From positions 558,001-622,000 of the forward strand of contig NZ_JBEXAC010000002.1 in the NCBI RefSeq assembly GCF_040567655.1: a stretch of 64,000 bases of DNA. The letters run 5' to 3'. Positions 25,792 to 35,706 of the stretch are shown here, piece by piece; the stretch's first letter is position 1; the number at the start of each line of letters is the position of its first letter. The DNA is from Chitinophaga sp. H8. Lineage in GTDB: Bacteria; Bacteroidota; Bacteroidia; Chitinophagales; Chitinophagaceae. The translations under genes were made by a program, and so were the position numbers. The notes under the pieces are model-generated. The model had not been told where the DNA came from, did not search any database, and saw only the letters and a list, made by a program, of their open reading frames with translations.

Positions 25792-26748
25792 ATGGCTACC
25801 CAACAATCCATTCCTTTTGTGGACCTGGCAGACTTCACCTCTGGCAATGCCAGCCTTAAAGCAGCGTTTGTACAGCAATTAGGTAAGGCATATGAAGAAG
25901 TAGGTTTTGTTGCCGTTAAAAATCACGGCATCCCCGATGCCCTTATTGCCGACCTGTACAAATACGTACAACAGTTTTTTGCATTGCCATCGGCTACCAA
26001 ATACGCTTACGAAATACCTGAATTAGCAGGGCAGCGTGGCTATACCTCTTTTGGTAAGGAGCATGCCAAGGGATATGATGCACCAGACTTAAAAGAGTTT
26101 TTCCAGTTTGGGCAAACCGTGGAAGATAAAGATGCTATTGCCGAAGAATATCCTCCCAATGTGCAGGTAAAAGAAGTGCCTGCTTTTACGCCTACCTTTT
26201 TTGAAGCTTACAGAGGGTTTGAAAAATCAGGCAAATATTTATTGCAGGCCATTGCCTTGTATCTCGGACTTGATGAGCATTATTTTGATGAGAAAATACA
26301 TAATGGCAATTCTATATTACGCGCGATACATTATCCGCCTATTACGCAGGAACCCAAGTCTGCTATCCGTGCAGAACAACATGAAGACATCAATCTCATC
26401 ACCTTGCTGGTAGGCGCTTCTGCTGATGGTCTTCAAATTTTGGACAAACAAAACAACTGGGTACCTGTCACTTCTTTACCAGAGCAAATTGTGGTGAATG
26501 TAGGCGATATGTTGCAGCGCCTTACCAATAACCGGCTCAAATCCACTACTCACCGGGTAGTAAATCCTCCCCGTGAAAAGTGGCATACTTCCAGGTATTC
26601 CATTCCCTTCTTTTTACATCCCAAATCCAATATGAAGCTGGATTGCCTGGAGAGCTGTGTTACAGCAACACACCCCTTACAATATGAGCCTATTACCGCC
26701 GGAGCATATCTTGATGAACGTTTAAGAGAAATCGGGCTGAAGAAATAG
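25792..26748 (+). CDS. 2-oxoglutarate/Fe(II)-dependent oxygenase of the isopenicillin N synthase-like family
   Basis: The ATG at 25792 (MATQQSIPFVDLADF) is chosen over 25753 because it begins the conserved DIOX_N domain (VGFVAVKNHGIP). The protein then has 318 residues. The C-terminal jelly-roll carries the iron ligands: His and Asp in EQHEDINLITLLVG and the second His in STTHRVVNPP. The 2-oxoglutarate-binding RYSIPFF contains the Arg-x-Ser. Members of this family hydroxylate, desaturate or cyclise small molecules. The substrate is unknown and no biosynthetic cluster lies around it. Confidence 0.9.
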   Translation: MATQQSIPFVDLADFTSGNASLKAAFVQQLGKAYEEVGFVAVKNHGIPDALIADLYKYVQQFFALPSATKYAYEIPELAGQRGYTSFGKEHAKGYDAPDLKEFFQFGQTVEDKDAIAEEYPPNVQVKEVPAFTPTFFEAYRGFEKSGKYLLQAIALYLGLDEHYFDEKIHNGNSILRAIHYPPITQEPKSAIRAEQHEDINLITLLVGASADGLQILDKQNNWVPVTSLPEQIVVNVGDMLQRLTNNRLKSTTHRVVNPPREKWHTSRYSIPFFLHPKSNMKLDCLESCVTATHPLQYEPITAGAYLDERLREIGLKK

Positions 26749-26769
26749 GGACAGGGTATATTGTCCCTT

Positions 26770-27810
26770 CTACAATCTTTTATTATGGCTGCTTTGCTGC
26801 GACAGCATGCTGTTGTTGGGTTTGCCCAGTACAGCATCATTACCCTTCAGTAAACTACTGAAATAGCCAGCTACCTGTGCCGGCATGATAAAGCTACTGT
26901 CTGGCATATTGAGGAAATAAGTATGCTTCCATTTTACGAGGTCATGAAAATTGACATACATCGCATTCGTTGCTCTTGGCTTCCGGATCTTTTCGCCTAG
27001 TTGCTTTTTCATGGTTAAGAAATGGGCACCCTTGAGCTGAAAATCTTTCCGGTTATAGTGGATGTATACCTTGTTGGCGAAATTAATTTGTTCTACCCAT
27101 CTGGCATGATGTTTTTGTGGAACACAGGCCGCATTGATCACTACATTATCTATGAAAGGGAAGCTATTCAATTCACTGACCGGTTCATGCAGCATCATTT
27201 GTTCTAAAATAATGTTGCCCATACTATGAAAAAAAGCAGATAGCTTGTTTCCCGTTAGCCACGGCGCATGTTGCTGGCGGGCCTGTTGTAATTGTTTCAG
27301 GAGGGCAAAATACTGTGCAGCAGATAATGCAGCATTTTCCCTGGCAAATCTGAAATTACGGGAAGGCCGGTAGGTAGTATTAATACTGGCATAGTCAAAC
27401 ATAATTACATTTACCTGGTATTGTGTGCTCATCAGTAATGCCCGTTCCACATTCGATGTAAAAATCTTACCCATCCCTTCCGCATATACCACCAGGTCTT
27501 TTTTTGCAGGCAGCAGCGCCATTACTTCCTCTAAACTCGCCCCCTGATATACTTTCCATTTGCCTTCCTGCTTTTCGAGCAGTAAATACTTCAGGGCGCA
27601 GGTATCTACAAACTCATCTACAAAACGGAGGCTATCCGGTTGCACATGCCGGTTAGTCACAAATACCAGGCAGGTATCTGAATGAGCCGGCTGTAGCTGG
27701 CTGCTCTGGAAATCAAAATTGGACCAATAGGCATCACTGTTATAATGGGATAATTGCGCCTGGGAAATAGTGGCTATAGATAACAAGAATAATATCAGGA
27801 AATGCTTCAT
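26770..27810 (-). CDS. Secreted alpha/beta-hydrolase-like protein
   Basis: The 346-residue protein starts with a signal peptide (MKHFLILFLLSIATISQA). Weak alpha/beta-hydrolase features follow: an early strand (CLVFVTNRHVQ), a long helical part, and SAFFHSMGNIILEQMM near residue 195-205, in which His-Ser-Met-Gly resembles a nucleophile elbow with G-x-S-x-G changed at its first Gly. FIDNVVINAACVPQ follows as in DUF900-like hydrolases. The substrate is unknown; the enzyme should act outside the cytoplasm. It is convergent with the oxygenase gene, 21 bases apart. Confidence 0.6.
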   Translation of the reverse strand: MKHFLILFLLSIATISQAQLSHYNSDAYWSNFDFQSSQLQPAHSDTCLVFVTNRHVQPDSLRFVDEFVDTCALKYLLLEKQEGKWKVYQGASLEEVMALLPAKKDLVVYAEGMGKIFTSNVERALLMSTQYQVNVIMFDYASINTTYRPSRNFRFARENAALSAAQYFALLKQLQQARQQHAPWLTGNKLSAFFHSMGNIILEQMMLHEPVSELNSFPFIDNVVINAACVPQKHHARWVEQINFANKVYIHYNRKDFQLKGAHFLTMKKQLGEKIRKPRATNAMYVNFHDLVKWKHTYFLNMPDSSFIMPAQVAGYFSSLLKGNDAVLGKPNNSMLSQQSSHNKRL

Positions 27811-28051
27811 GTACCTTTTTTTGTCTTGATGATCCCTTTATGTTTTATCGCCAGGCCGGTATCATTATCTGGCATATACATTAGAACATTTAAAATACAA
27901 CGTCCAAACAGCCACTGTTGTTCTCTTTCCCGGCAGAAATATTGCAAGTATTGTGCCCGCTTTGCCTGCTGTATGCGAATGAAAATTGCGGGTTATGTTG
28001 TAATTTGCGGGATTTTGAGTAATTTATAAAAATTCGGACCATAATCATAAA

Positions 28052-29245
28052 GTGTTTCTACGTCACATTTCATTTCTGAAAGCTGTTATTTTACACAGCC
28101 TCACTGCCTATGGAGGCCCTCAGGGGCACCTGGCAATGATGTTGAAAACCTTTGTACATCAACGAAAAGACGTTACCGAGCAGGAGTTGATGGAGTACAA
28201 TGCCTTTTGCCAGCTATTACCAGGCGCATCTTCTTCACAAACTTTAACTTTAATAGGATACAAACGTGGTGGTGTGCCACTGGCCATACTTACCTTATTG
28301 ATATGGATTACACCGGCATGCCTGCTAATGGGGTCATTGAGTTTTCTGCTCCAATATTTTGACAAAAAGACACTGCAGACAGACATTTTCAAATACGTAC
28401 AACCCATGGCGGTAGGGTTCCTGGCTTATGGTGGAATCCGCGCCTATCGCATCAGCATACGCAATATGGCCACCCTGGCTATCATGCTTGTTTCCATGCT
28501 GGCAGCATTTTATTTAAAGTCGCCCTGGACATTTCCGGCACTCATTATATTAGGAGGTATTGTTTCCAATTTCAGTAACAAGCGTATTCCTGATCTGCCG
28601 GAGAAACCCAAAAAGATCCAATGGACTAATATATGGCTGTTTGTAGCCATATTTGTACTGGCGGGATTTTTATCGGAGGTAGCACGTGCTAATGACTGGA
28701 TTACGCGGCGTCCGTTTAACCTGTTTGAAAACTTTTACCGTTTTGGCAGTCTTGTATTTGGCGGAGGCGACATCCTGATAGCGATGATGCTGGAGCAATA
28801 CGTATCCCGTGCAAAAACCCAGTTCATGTCGGCAGAAGAGCTGCTTACCGGTGCTGGTATTATGAGAGCTTTACCAGGCCCTACCTTTTCCGTATCCGCA
28901 TTTGTGGGAGGAATGGTTATGCGCAACCTGGGACCGGGCTATCAATTCCTTGGATGTATATTAGCCCCGGTAGCTATTTTTCTTCCTAGTCTGCTGCTGG
29001 TGCTATTCTTCTTTCCGATATGGCATAACCTGAAAAAGCATGTGATCATTTACAGAGCATTGGAAGGTATCAACGCTGTAGTAGTAGGCATTATGTGGGC
29101 AGCCACTTTCATCTTATTCCTGGCCATTCCCTTTACATGGTATAATTTACTGATTGCACTATGGACGCTGGGATTACTCTATCTCACCAGGGTACCTTCT
29201 CCGTTTATCGTATTAGCCTGCCTGTTATTGGGCTGGCTGCTTTAA
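28052..29245 (+). CDS. chrA: Chromate transporter (ChrA family)
   Basis: The 397-residue protein contains two homologous halves, each beginning with a ChrA motif. The first is in [28 protein letters not shown] with the following [18 protein letters not shown]. The second is in [24 protein letters not shown] with [14 protein letters not shown]. About ten membrane helices are expected. The family exports chromate or sulfate-like oxyanions. The start is a GTG at 28052 with no ATG upstream in frame. Its 3' end overlaps the convergent sigma-54 regulator gene by four bases. Confidence 0.92.
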   Translation: MFLRHISFLKAVILHSLTAYGGPQGHLAMMLKTFVHQRKDVTEQELMEYNAFCQLLPGASSSQTLTLIGYKRGGVPLAILTLLIWITPACLLMGSLSFLLQYFDKKTLQTDIFKYVQPMAVGFLAYGGIRAYRISIRNMATLAIMLVSMLAAFYLKSPWTFPALIILGGIVSNFSNKRIPDLPEKPKKIQWTNIWLFVAIFVLAGFLSEVARANDWITRRPFNLFENFYRFGSLVFGGGDILIAMMLEQYVSRAKTQFMSAEELLTGAGIMRALPGPTFSVSAFVGGMVMRNLGPGYQFLGCILAPVAIFLPSLLLVLFFFPIWHNLKKHVIIYRALEGINAVVVGIMWAATFILFLAIPFTWYNLLIALWTLGLLYLTRVPSPFIVLACLLLGWLL

Positions 29246-30576
29246 ATACCGTATTCTTTGATTTTATTATAGAGGGTCGTTAATCCTATACCCAGCAGCT
29301 CCGCTGTTTTGGTTTTGTTGCCCTTGGTATACCCCAACACTTTTATAATATGCCGCTTTTCCATATCTCCCAGGCTCATGGAGGTGTGATTATCTTCTTC
29401 ACCCTGCTGAAAGTGAAAGGGCAGCACCGAGATATCCAGCAGATTGGTATCCGTTAATATCACCGCCCGCTCTATTACGTTTCTGAGCTCCCTTATATTT
29501 CCCTTCCAGCTATGTTGTTGTAATGCCTGTGAGAAAGCAGGACTCATTCCTTCCAGCTTTTTATTCATCTTAGGCGCAAACTGCTGTATAAACAGGTTAG
29601 CCAGTAATGGAATATCTTTTTTACGTTCATTCAGGGAAGGCAGCTGGATCTGAAAGGCCGACAGCCGGTAGTACAGATCGGCCCGGAAATGCCCTGCTGC
29701 AATCTCCTGCTCAAGGTTTCTGTTGGTAGCTGCGATGACCCTCACGTTTGCCTTAGTGGATTTGGATTCCCCTACTTTATAAAATTCCTGTGTTTCCAGT
29801 ACCCGTAGTAGTTTGGCTTGTAATTCCACCGGCATCTCCCCTATTTCATCCAGGAAAATGGTTCCCCCCTGTGCCTCTTCCAGAAAACCGCTCTTTTCTT
29901 TTATGGCCCCAGTGAAAGCTCCCGCCACATGGCCAAACAACTCACTTTCCAGCAGTTCTTTTCCAAACGCACTGCAATTTACTGCCACAAATGGCTGCTG
30001 CCGTCTGTTGCTCCCCTGGTGAATGGCCTGGGCAAATACTTCCTTTCCTGATCCTGTTTCGCCCAGCAGCAGCACTGTTACATCCGATGGAGCTACTTTT
30101 TCGGCCAAAGCCACTGCTGTTTTAATTTCAGGAGATGCACCCAGAATATTATCAAAACTGTATTTACCCCCTATTTTCTTTTCCAGCTCCCGTATCCTCC
30201 GCTGCAACATCGCCTTGTCCATAGCCTTACTTACCAATGGCAGTATCCGGTTATTATCATCCCCTTTGGTGATATAGTCAAAAGCACCGTTTTTTATTGC
30301 CTGCACCCCATCCGCAATATTTCCATAAGCCGTTAGTACGATCGTTTCCGTTTCGGGGTGTTTGGCTTTTATATCCTGCACCAAAGCGACCCCGTTACCA
30401 TCCGGCAATTTAACATCAGACAGGATCACCTGTATCTCTTCCTTTTCCAGTATTTTCCAGGCTGCCCGTATATTAGCAGCTTCGTGTAAGGTATATCCCT
30501 CCAGGGAAAGCAGGCGGCTGAGCAACTTACGCAGTTGTTCCTCGTCGTCTATAATTAAAATATGGCCTTTAGACAT
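29242..30576 (-). CDS. NtrC-family sigma-54-dependent response regulator
   Basis: The 444-residue protein has a receiver domain (1-120; [12 protein letters not shown] with the phospho-acceptor Asp), then an AAA+ sigma-54 activation domain. The Walker A is [15 protein letters not shown], the sigma-54 contact loop is GAFTGA ([15 protein letters not shown]), and Walker B is [14 protein letters not shown] Fis-type helix-turn-helix ends the protein ([36 protein letters not shown]). It activates sigma-54 promoters after phosphorylation. No kinase gene lies next to it. A -7 box (30599-30606) stands before the start. Confidence 0.96.
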   Translation of the reverse strand: MSKGHILIIDDEEQLRKLLSRLLSLEGYTLHEAANIRAAWKILEKEEIQVILSDVKLPDGNGVALVQDIKAKHPETETIVLTAYGNIADGVQAIKNGAFDYITKGDDNNRILPLVSKAMDKAMLQRRIRELEKKIGGKYSFDNILGASPEIKTAVALAEKVAPSDVTVLLLGETGSGKEVFAQAIHQGSNRRQQPFVAVNCSAFGKELLESELFGHVAGAFTGAIKEKSGFLEEAQGGTIFLDEIGEMPVELQAKLLRVLETQEFYKVGESKSTKANVRVIAATNRNLEQEIAAGHFRADLYYRLSAFQIQLPSLNERKKDIPLLANLFIQQFAPKMNKKLEGMSPAFSQALQQHSWKGNIRELRNVIERAVILTDTNLLDISVLPFHFQQGEEDNHTSMSLGDMEKRHIIKVLGYTKGNKTKTAELLGIGLTTLYNKIKEYGI

Positions 30577-30598
30577 AGCAAGTAGTCGATAAACGAAG

Positions 30599-30606
30599 CA
30601 AAGTTA
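30599..30606 (-). promoter_or_regulatory. TAnnTTTG promoter box of the NtrC-type regulator
   Basis: TAACTTTG on the minus strand matches the -7 consensus exactly and leaves room for a 5' leader of about 17 bases before the ATG at 30576. Confidence 0.45.
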
Positions 30607-30676
30607 AGCTGTTCCGTTTATTTGACACTTGTTGTTTTTTGATTGGTTTTAAACCCATTGCCCTTATCAGGGAAGC

Positions 30677-32554
30677 TTATTCCATATCCTTCCTGTTATC
30701 CTTTTCTATCTGCCGGATTACTTTGCGCAGGTCATTTTTTTCTCCCTGTACAGACTCCCACAATTCCCCTTTCTCTTTAATGCGGTCCAAGGTATTCCAG
30801 ATATGGTAATCCTTTATATTCAACTGGCTATTTACCTCCTCCCATAATAAAGGGGTAGATACAGTAGCACCAGGCTTTGGCCTTACTGCATAAGGTGCCG
30901 CCACGGTTTGTCCGCGACGGTTCTGCAGGAAATCGATATATACTTTCTTCTTTCGCTTTGCTTTGGTTCGTATGATACTCGTGGTAGTTTTTAATTGCCG
31001 TTGCGTTTCTCTTGCCACATATTCTGCAAATAAGCGGCAGGCATCGAAATCATACTTTGCTCCCGTGGGAATGTAGATATGCAATCCTGTAGCCCCTGAT
31101 GTTTTACAATAGTTACTTATTTTAAACCCATCCAATACCTCCCGGATACATAAAGCTGTTTCTACTACTGCTTTAAAGGAGATATCCTCAGGATCCAGAT
31201 CAAGGACAATATAATCTGGGTTGTCCAGTTGTTTTGTTCTGGCCAGCCAGGGATTCACTTCTATACAACCCAGGTTGATCATATAGGCCAATGTTGCCTC
31301 ATTATTACAAATAAGATAGTCTACATTTTTGTTCGTAGATTCTGAGTAAAGCGGCATACTTTTGATCCAGTCCGGTAAATGTTCCACATCCATATCTTTC
31401 TGATAAAAGCTGAGCCCTTGTATGCCATTAGGAAAGCGGTGCAGTGACAAAGGCCTGTCTTTGAGGTGAGGCAGCAGGTATTGTGCAATAGATAAGTAGT
31501 AATCTATCAATTGGCCTTTCGTTATTTTTTCTGCAGGCCAGTATATTTTTTGCTGGTTAGTAAGTACTACCTGCTTGCCATTCAGCTTTAAAGTGCGATC
31601 TGTTTCCGTAGCTTTCGCTGATACTTTTTCTTTTGTCATGACTAGCTTTTTAGCAGTTTCGTGGTGCACATCTTTTGTAGGCTTATCTTCCCGCAATCCT
31701 AAAAATATTGGCTGCCGGAGATTTCCACCTTCCGTCCAGGACGAAAATTTAACTTCACAAACCAATACAGGCTTTACCCAGGTAACAGGCATGTTCGTCT
31801 TTATCTTTTCCTGAAATGGGGAACTGCGTTGCTTTAAAGGCTGCATCTTAGTAAAAAGCGTGTCTATGGTATTTTCATTTAACCCACCGCCACAATGCCC
31901 GATATACCTGAATTTCCCTTGTTCATAAATCCCCAGTACCAATGCCCCTATCTTCTTTCTGCTTCCCCTGGGAGCAGTATAACCGCATATCACTGCCTCC
32001 TGCTGGTTAACAATTTTCATTTTCAGCCAGGATAAGGTCCGTACCCCCTCTTCATAAGTACTATCCGCTTTCTTAGCCAGAATACCTTCCCAGGCGTATT
32101 GCGTTGCCTTTTTAAACAGGGTACTCCCTTTTGTAAGTATATGTGAAGAGTACTGAATCCGTTTATCATTTGTGTTTTTCACCAGATCTTCCAATAAACT
32201 TTTCCGCTCTATCAAAGGCATTTCCTGCAATTCATGACCATCCAGATGCAGTAAATCGAATACTACATAAACCAGGTTTCCTTTTCCTGTGTTCTTAAAA
32301 TTCTGGAGTGCCTGAAAGGAAGATGTTTTGTGTTTGTCCAGGATCACGATCTCTCCATCCAGTACCACATTGTGCGAAATTTTCTCTACAGCCGATACGA
32401 TGGTCGGATAGTCTTTATTAAAACTAAGTTGGTTACGTGAGTATAAAGCCACCTGATGGTCCTGCACACTGGCAATGGCCCTATAGCCATCCCATTTCGT
32501 TTCAAACAGCCAGCCTTCTCTGTCAAACACTTCATTCACCAATGTAGCCAGCAT
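30677..32554 (-). CDS. ligD: DNA ligase D, ligase and polymerase domains (separated from phosphoesterase part by a frame break)
   Basis: The 625-residue frame starts with the ATP-dependent ligase domain (MLATLVNEVFDREGWLFETKWDGYRA; adenylated Lys20, DGEIVIL). The OB domain follows, then the primase-polymerase domain from about residue 325 (LIDYYLSIAQYLLPHLKDRPLSLHRFP). Its catalytic Asp pair is in YIVLDLDPEDI, and VRPKPGATVSTPLLWEEV is near the end. LigD works with Ku in non-homologous end joining, trimming, filling and sealing breaks. The phosphoesterase domain is encoded just upstream in another frame; the sequence between the two is open if one base is added to a run of ten A. The ATG shown may therefore not be the true start. 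Confidence 0.9.
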   Translation of the reverse strand: MLATLVNEVFDREGWLFETKWDGYRAIASVQDHQVALYSRNQLSFNKDYPTIVSAVEKISHNVVLDGEIVILDKHKTSSFQALQNFKNTGKGNLVYVVFDLLHLDGHELQEMPLIERKSLLEDLVKNTNDKRIQYSSHILTKGSTLFKKATQYAWEGILAKKADSTYEEGVRTLSWLKMKIVNQQEAVICGYTAPRGSRKKIGALVLGIYEQGKFRYIGHCGGGLNENTIDTLFTKMQPLKQRSSPFQEKIKTNMPVTWVKPVLVCEVKFSSWTEGGNLRQPIFLGLREDKPTKDVHHETAKKLVMTKEKVSAKATETDRTLKLNGKQVVLTNQQKIYWPAEKITKGQLIDYYLSIAQYLLPHLKDRPLSLHRFPNGIQGLSFYQKDMDVEHLPDWIKSMPLYSESTNKNVDYLICNNEATLAYMINLGCIEVNPWLARTKQLDNPDYIVLDLDPEDISFKAVVETALCIREVLDGFKISNYCKTSGATGLHIYIPTGAKYDFDACRLFAEYVARETQRQLKTTTSIIRTKAKRKKKVYIDFLQNRRGQTVAAPYAVRPKPGATVSTPLLWEEVNSQLNIKDYHIWNTLDRIKEKGELWESVQGEKNDLRKVIRQIEKDNRKDME

Positions 32555-32613
32555 TGGTTTATATACTTTCTTAACCGCCTTCTTTGGGGGAGATAAGGTT
32601 ATTTCAGATGAGG

Positions 32614-33240
32614 CTACGCTTTTTTTTTTGCGGTTTCCTTTACTACTTTTTTAACCGGTGTTTTAAGTTTTTGCCGTTCCTTTTCTTTCATCCCTTTCTC
32701 CTTAATTGTTTTCGGCGTATAATCTTCACTATCGTATTTTTCCTTTGCAGCGTATTGATCTTTATGTTTAATCAAGAGCCACGCATTCTTTTCCGCACCT
32801 TTCATTTTAACCAATGCGAATTCTCCTTTCAGCTTTTTGCCCTTTATTCTTATTTTCAAATCACCTTCCTTGATTTCCTTTAAGGCTGTTTTATCAAAAC
32901 TGCCGGTATGATTCAACAGTTCATAGGTTCCTTTATCCCATACATACACGGTACCTGCGCCATAATTGCCTGCTGGAATTACGCCTTCAAAATCCTTATA
33001 ATCATACGGATGATCTTCTACTTCCATAGCCAGCCTTTTATCAGCAGGATTCATAGAAGGCCCCTTAGGCACCGCCCAGCTTTTTAATACTCCCGCTACT
33101 TCCAACCGGAAATCATAATGTAGTCTGGAAGCATGATGACGCTGGACTACAAAAATATGCCTGTCCCCTTTTGCCGTCCCGGCCTTAGGCTCAGTGGTTT
33201 CATTGAAATTCCGTTTCTGATGATATTTCCCTAAACTCAT
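32614..33240 (-). CDS. ligD: DNA ligase D, 3'-phosphoesterase domain
   Basis: The 208-residue frame holds the LigD phosphoesterase domain that removes 3'-phosphates and ribonucleotides at breaks. Signatures are HIFVVQRHHASRLHYDFRLEVAGVLKSWAVPKGPS and VEDHPYDYKDFEGVIPAGNYGAGTVYVWD with the metal-binding His and Asp. The frame ends in KKVVKETAKKKA and a stop just after ten consecutive A (32620-32629 on the minus strand). With one extra A it would read on (KKSVASSEITLSPPKKAVK) into the ligase domain without a stop. The start overlaps the ku stop by four bases, so ku and ligD are translationally coupled. Confidence 0.9.
   Translation of the reverse strand: MSLGKYHQKRNFNETTEPKAGTAKGDRHIFVVQRHHASRLHYDFRLEVAGVLKSWAVPKGPSMNPADKRLAMEVEDHPYDYKDFEGVIPAGNYGAGTVYVWDKGTYELLNHTGSFDKTALKEIKEGDLKIRIKGKKLKGEFALVKMKGAEKNAWLLIKHKDQYAAKEKYDSEDYTPKTIKEKGMKEKERQKLKTPVKKVVKETAKKKA
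32620..32629 (-). other. A10 homopolymer at the ligD frame break
   Basis: A run of ten A on the coding strand joins the phosphoesterase and ligase frames. Eleven A (or eight) would fuse them; ten give a stop 3 bases after the next codon; nine also give a stop within a few codons. Possible explanations are a sequencing error, phase variation, or transcriptional slippage. Confidence 0.85.
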
Positions 33241-34010
33241 GATGCCTTTGTTTTGGGTTTATTCAAACTGGCTTTCAGCTGATCAAACAACTCATCACTT
33301 TTCGTGTGCACCACTTTCATTTTTTTCACGACTGTTTTCTTACCACCTGCCTTCGCCTTAATAATTTTCATCAGCTCCAGCCGGTATTCATCTTTGTAAC
33401 TACTAATGTCAAAAGGAGCACTGTACTGCTGTACCAGTTTCGTAGCCATATCCAGCTCATTTTTAGCAATACGTACATTTGAGGGGAGGGTTAAATCCGG
33501 CTTTCTGATTTCTTCTTCAAACCTTAGCTGCTGTAATAACAAATAATTTTCACGGGGTCTGATTACTACCAGATGTTCCTGTGTTCTGAGCACAAATTGC
33601 GCAAGACCAGCCTTTCCTGTTTTCTCTAATGCTTTTAACAGCAATTCATACGCCTTCCCACCGCTCTTGTCAGGCTCTATGTAATAAGGTGTTTCAAAAT
33701 AGATATCATCAATCTCGTCTTCCTTTACAAAAGAGACGATTTCAATCACCTTACTTTTTCTGGGACTGGCCGCCTCAAAGTCTTCCGCTTCCAACACCAC
33801 ATATTCATCGTTATATAAAAACCCTTTTACAATCTTTTCCCAGGGTACCTCCCGGCCTGTTTGCTCATTGATGCGCTGGTACTTAATATGTGCATGATTC
33901 CTACTATCCAGCATGTCCAGGTCCAACCGGCTGTCCTGGGTAGCACTATATAGTTTCACCGGAATATTTACCAGCCCAAAACCTATTGATCCTGACCATA
34001 GTGCACGCAT
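33237..34010 (-). CDS. ku: Non-homologous end-joining protein Ku
   Basis: The 257-residue protein matches bacterial Ku, a homodimeric ring that binds DNA ends and recruits LigD. Signatures are MRALWSGSIGFGLVNIPVKLYSATQD, HIKYQRINEQTGREVPWEKIVKGFLYNDEYVVLEAEDFE and YYIEPDKSGGKAYELLLKALEKTGKAGLAQFVLRTQEHL. The C-terminus is basic (KAKAGGKKTVVKKMKVV), as in Ku proteins that thread along DNA. It starts the ku-ligD operon. The next gene on the other strand begins more than 100 bases away, so the promoter lies in 34011-34148. Confidence 0.95.
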   Translation of the reverse strand: MRALWSGSIGFGLVNIPVKLYSATQDSRLDLDMLDSRNHAHIKYQRINEQTGREVPWEKIVKGFLYNDEYVVLEAEDFEAASPRKSKVIEIVSFVKEDEIDDIYFETPYYIEPDKSGGKAYELLLKALEKTGKAGLAQFVLRTQEHLVVIRPRENYLLLQQLRFEEEIRKPDLTLPSNVRIAKNELDMATKLVQQYSAPFDISSYKDEYRLELMKIIKAKAGGKKTVVKKMKVVHTKSDELFDQLKASLNKPKTKAS

Positions 34011-34148
34011 AATAAAGTATTTATGAGGTTAAATAATATCATTTGTGTAATACTCCCAGTAACACACAAATGATACCATAATTTAACAATAGCCTCTACT
34101 TTAGTGGCATAACTTTTGGCCGATAAGCTGTACACAAAACCTCATTTT

Positions 34149-34496
34149 ATGGACAAGCCAGGCGAAATGACTACCCTTACCAGCATTTTAGAAAAATTGC
34201 GGAATAAAGGGTTTGATCATGAATTGAAAATGAGTGATCATGGCCGCATGCAATCGGCTGATTATCATAAAATCTATAACCCGGAAGACTTAAAAATCAT
34301 TAAAACATACCGGTTTGAAGGCGAATCCGATCCTTCTGATTCCTCCATTCTGTATATCATGGAAGATAAAGAAGGATATAAAGGTTATGTGCTGGACGCC
34401 TATGGGATGTACAGCACGCATGAAGAAAGCGGGTTTGATGCATTTATTCAGAAAATCCCCATGGAAGATCATGACGAGCAGTTGATTTTCTGCTAA
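34149..34496 (+). CDS. Conserved hypothetical protein, 115 residues
   Basis: A small acidic cytoplasmic protein. Its sequence (LTSILEKLRNKGFDHELKMSDHGRM ... FEGESDPSDSSILYIMEDKEGYKGYVLDAYGMYSTHEESGFDAFI) resembles a family of about 100 residues found in many Bacteroidota, some members of which are labelled phosphoribosylpyrophosphate synthetase without evident reason. No known catalytic motif is visible. The ATG at 34149 is chosen; the frame is open to a TTG at 34116. It is divergent from ku-ligD and convergent with the topoisomerase gene, sharing its terminator. Confidence 0.75.
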   Translation: MDKPGEMTTLTSILEKLRNKGFDHELKMSDHGRMQSADYHKIYNPEDLKIIKTYRFEGESDPSDSSILYIMEDKEGYKGYVLDAYGMYSTHEESGFDAFIQKIPMEDHDEQLIFC

Positions 34497-34499
34497 AAA

Positions 34500-34536
34500 G
34501 GATGGCCGGATATCGCTATACGAGGTATCCGGCCAT
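34500..34536. terminator. Terminator shared by the hypothetical gene and topoisomerase IB gene
   Basis: ATGGCCGGATA (34502-34512) and TATCCGGCCAT (34526-34536) form an 11-bp stem. On the minus strand it is followed by CCTTTTT, so it mainly serves the topoisomerase gene; on the plus strand the T run is weak. Confidence 0.8.
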
Positions 34537-35598
34537 TTATGTATCCAGGCTTCTCAAAAAAGACATCAGTACTTGTTCATCCCCATTCAAGCCTCCTTTT
34601 GGAGACTTATTACGTTGTACTTTTACCTGTTCCAGAAAAGGCTCCAGGTGACCTGTTTCATAAGACAGCAGCAATCCGGGATGTATATAGTACTTTTTAC
34701 AAACAGCACGGGTATTGCCCAGTTTTCCGGCTACCCCATCAATGATATCCACAATATTCTTCCGACATTCTGTTACTGATTCAAAAGGTGTCAGATCTGC
34801 CAGCAGGTTCAGTGCATTTACAGTACCTGCCCACGTTCTGAAATCCTTACAGGTATAATCGTCCTGTGCACACATTTTCACATATTCATTTATATCCCCA
34901 GAATCCAGTGGTTTGTGTTCTCCACTTTCATCATAATACTGAAACAGTTCCTGCCCCGGAATATCTTTTACCTTTTGAATTAACCTGGTTAAAGCCGGAT
35001 GATCTACCCATATTTTATGCGGCACCCCCTTTTTACCCTTAAATTGAAAAAATGCCTTACTTCCATTGATCTTCACATGCTTGTTACGCAGCGTAGTAAG
35101 CCCATGTGAACCGTACAATTTCTCATATACCGCATTGCCTACTCTTATCAGCGTTTCTTCCATTACACTCAAGGCAATAGCCATTACTTTCTCCTTATCC
35201 AGTGTTTTCCTGCTTAATCCTGCCTTTATAGCTTTACGGATACGCGGCAGTTTTTCCCCGAAATGTAGCAACCGGCTATACTTGGTTTCATTACGGATCT
35301 GGTTCCAAAGTGTATGATACCTATATTGTTTACGCCCCATCGCATCTATTCCGGTAGCCTGCAGATGACCGTTTTCAACAGGACATATCCATACTTTTTT
35401 CCAGGCAGGAGGTAACACTAGTTTACGGATCCGTTCCAACGTACCTTTATCTGCTATTTTCTTTCCGTGCTGGTCGGCATATTGAAAGGCCTTTCCTTTT
35501 TTAATACGGGTATACCCGGGCATACTGGCCTTTATGTAACGTAATTTCACCGCCCGTGCTATTTCAGCAGGATCTGTAGTAATTGACTGATTATCCAT
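34537..35598 (-). CDS. DNA topoisomerase IB (eukaryote-like)
   Basis: The 353-residue protein matches bacterial type IB topoisomerases, which relax supercoils through a 3'-phosphotyrosine intermediate. The N-terminal domain contains TRIKKGKAFQYADQHGKKIADK and LVLPPAWKKVWICP. Catalytic residues should lie in EETLIRVGNAVYEKLYGSHGLTTLRNKHV (Arg, Lys), CKDFRTWAGTVNAL and VCKKYYIHPGLLLSYE, where the Tyr is the nucleophile. It is part of the stress/DNA-repair block with ku-ligD. The enzyme has been found in many soil bacteria with NHEJ genes. Confidence 0.93.
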   Translation of the reverse strand: MDNQSITTDPAEIARAVKLRYIKASMPGYTRIKKGKAFQYADQHGKKIADKGTLERIRKLVLPPAWKKVWICPVENGHLQATGIDAMGRKQYRYHTLWNQIRNETKYSRLLHFGEKLPRIRKAIKAGLSRKTLDKEKVMAIALSVMEETLIRVGNAVYEKLYGSHGLTTLRNKHVKINGSKAFFQFKGKKGVPHKIWVDHPALTRLIQKVKDIPGQELFQYYDESGEHKPLDSGDINEYVKMCAQDDYTCKDFRTWAGTVNALNLLADLTPFESVTECRKNIVDIIDGVAGKLGNTRAVCKKYYIHPGLLLSYETGHLEPFLEQVKVQRNKSPKGGLNGDEQVLMSFLRSLDT

Positions 35599-35642
35599 TT
35601 ACAATTTCCCCTCCATCCTGCATAACTATTCCTGTTAACAAT

Positions 35643-35675
35643 AAAGGCCTCCGGCATTTAAACGCAGAGGCCTTT
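35643..35675 (-). terminator. Terminator of the DUF892 gene
   Basis: AAAGGCCTC and GAGGCCTTT form a 9-bp stem with a loop of about 15 bases in the 108-base gap downstream of the DUF892 gene. Confidence 0.7.
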
Positions 35676-35706
35676 TCAGTTTTCATCTTTAACAAAATAC
35701 AGCAAC

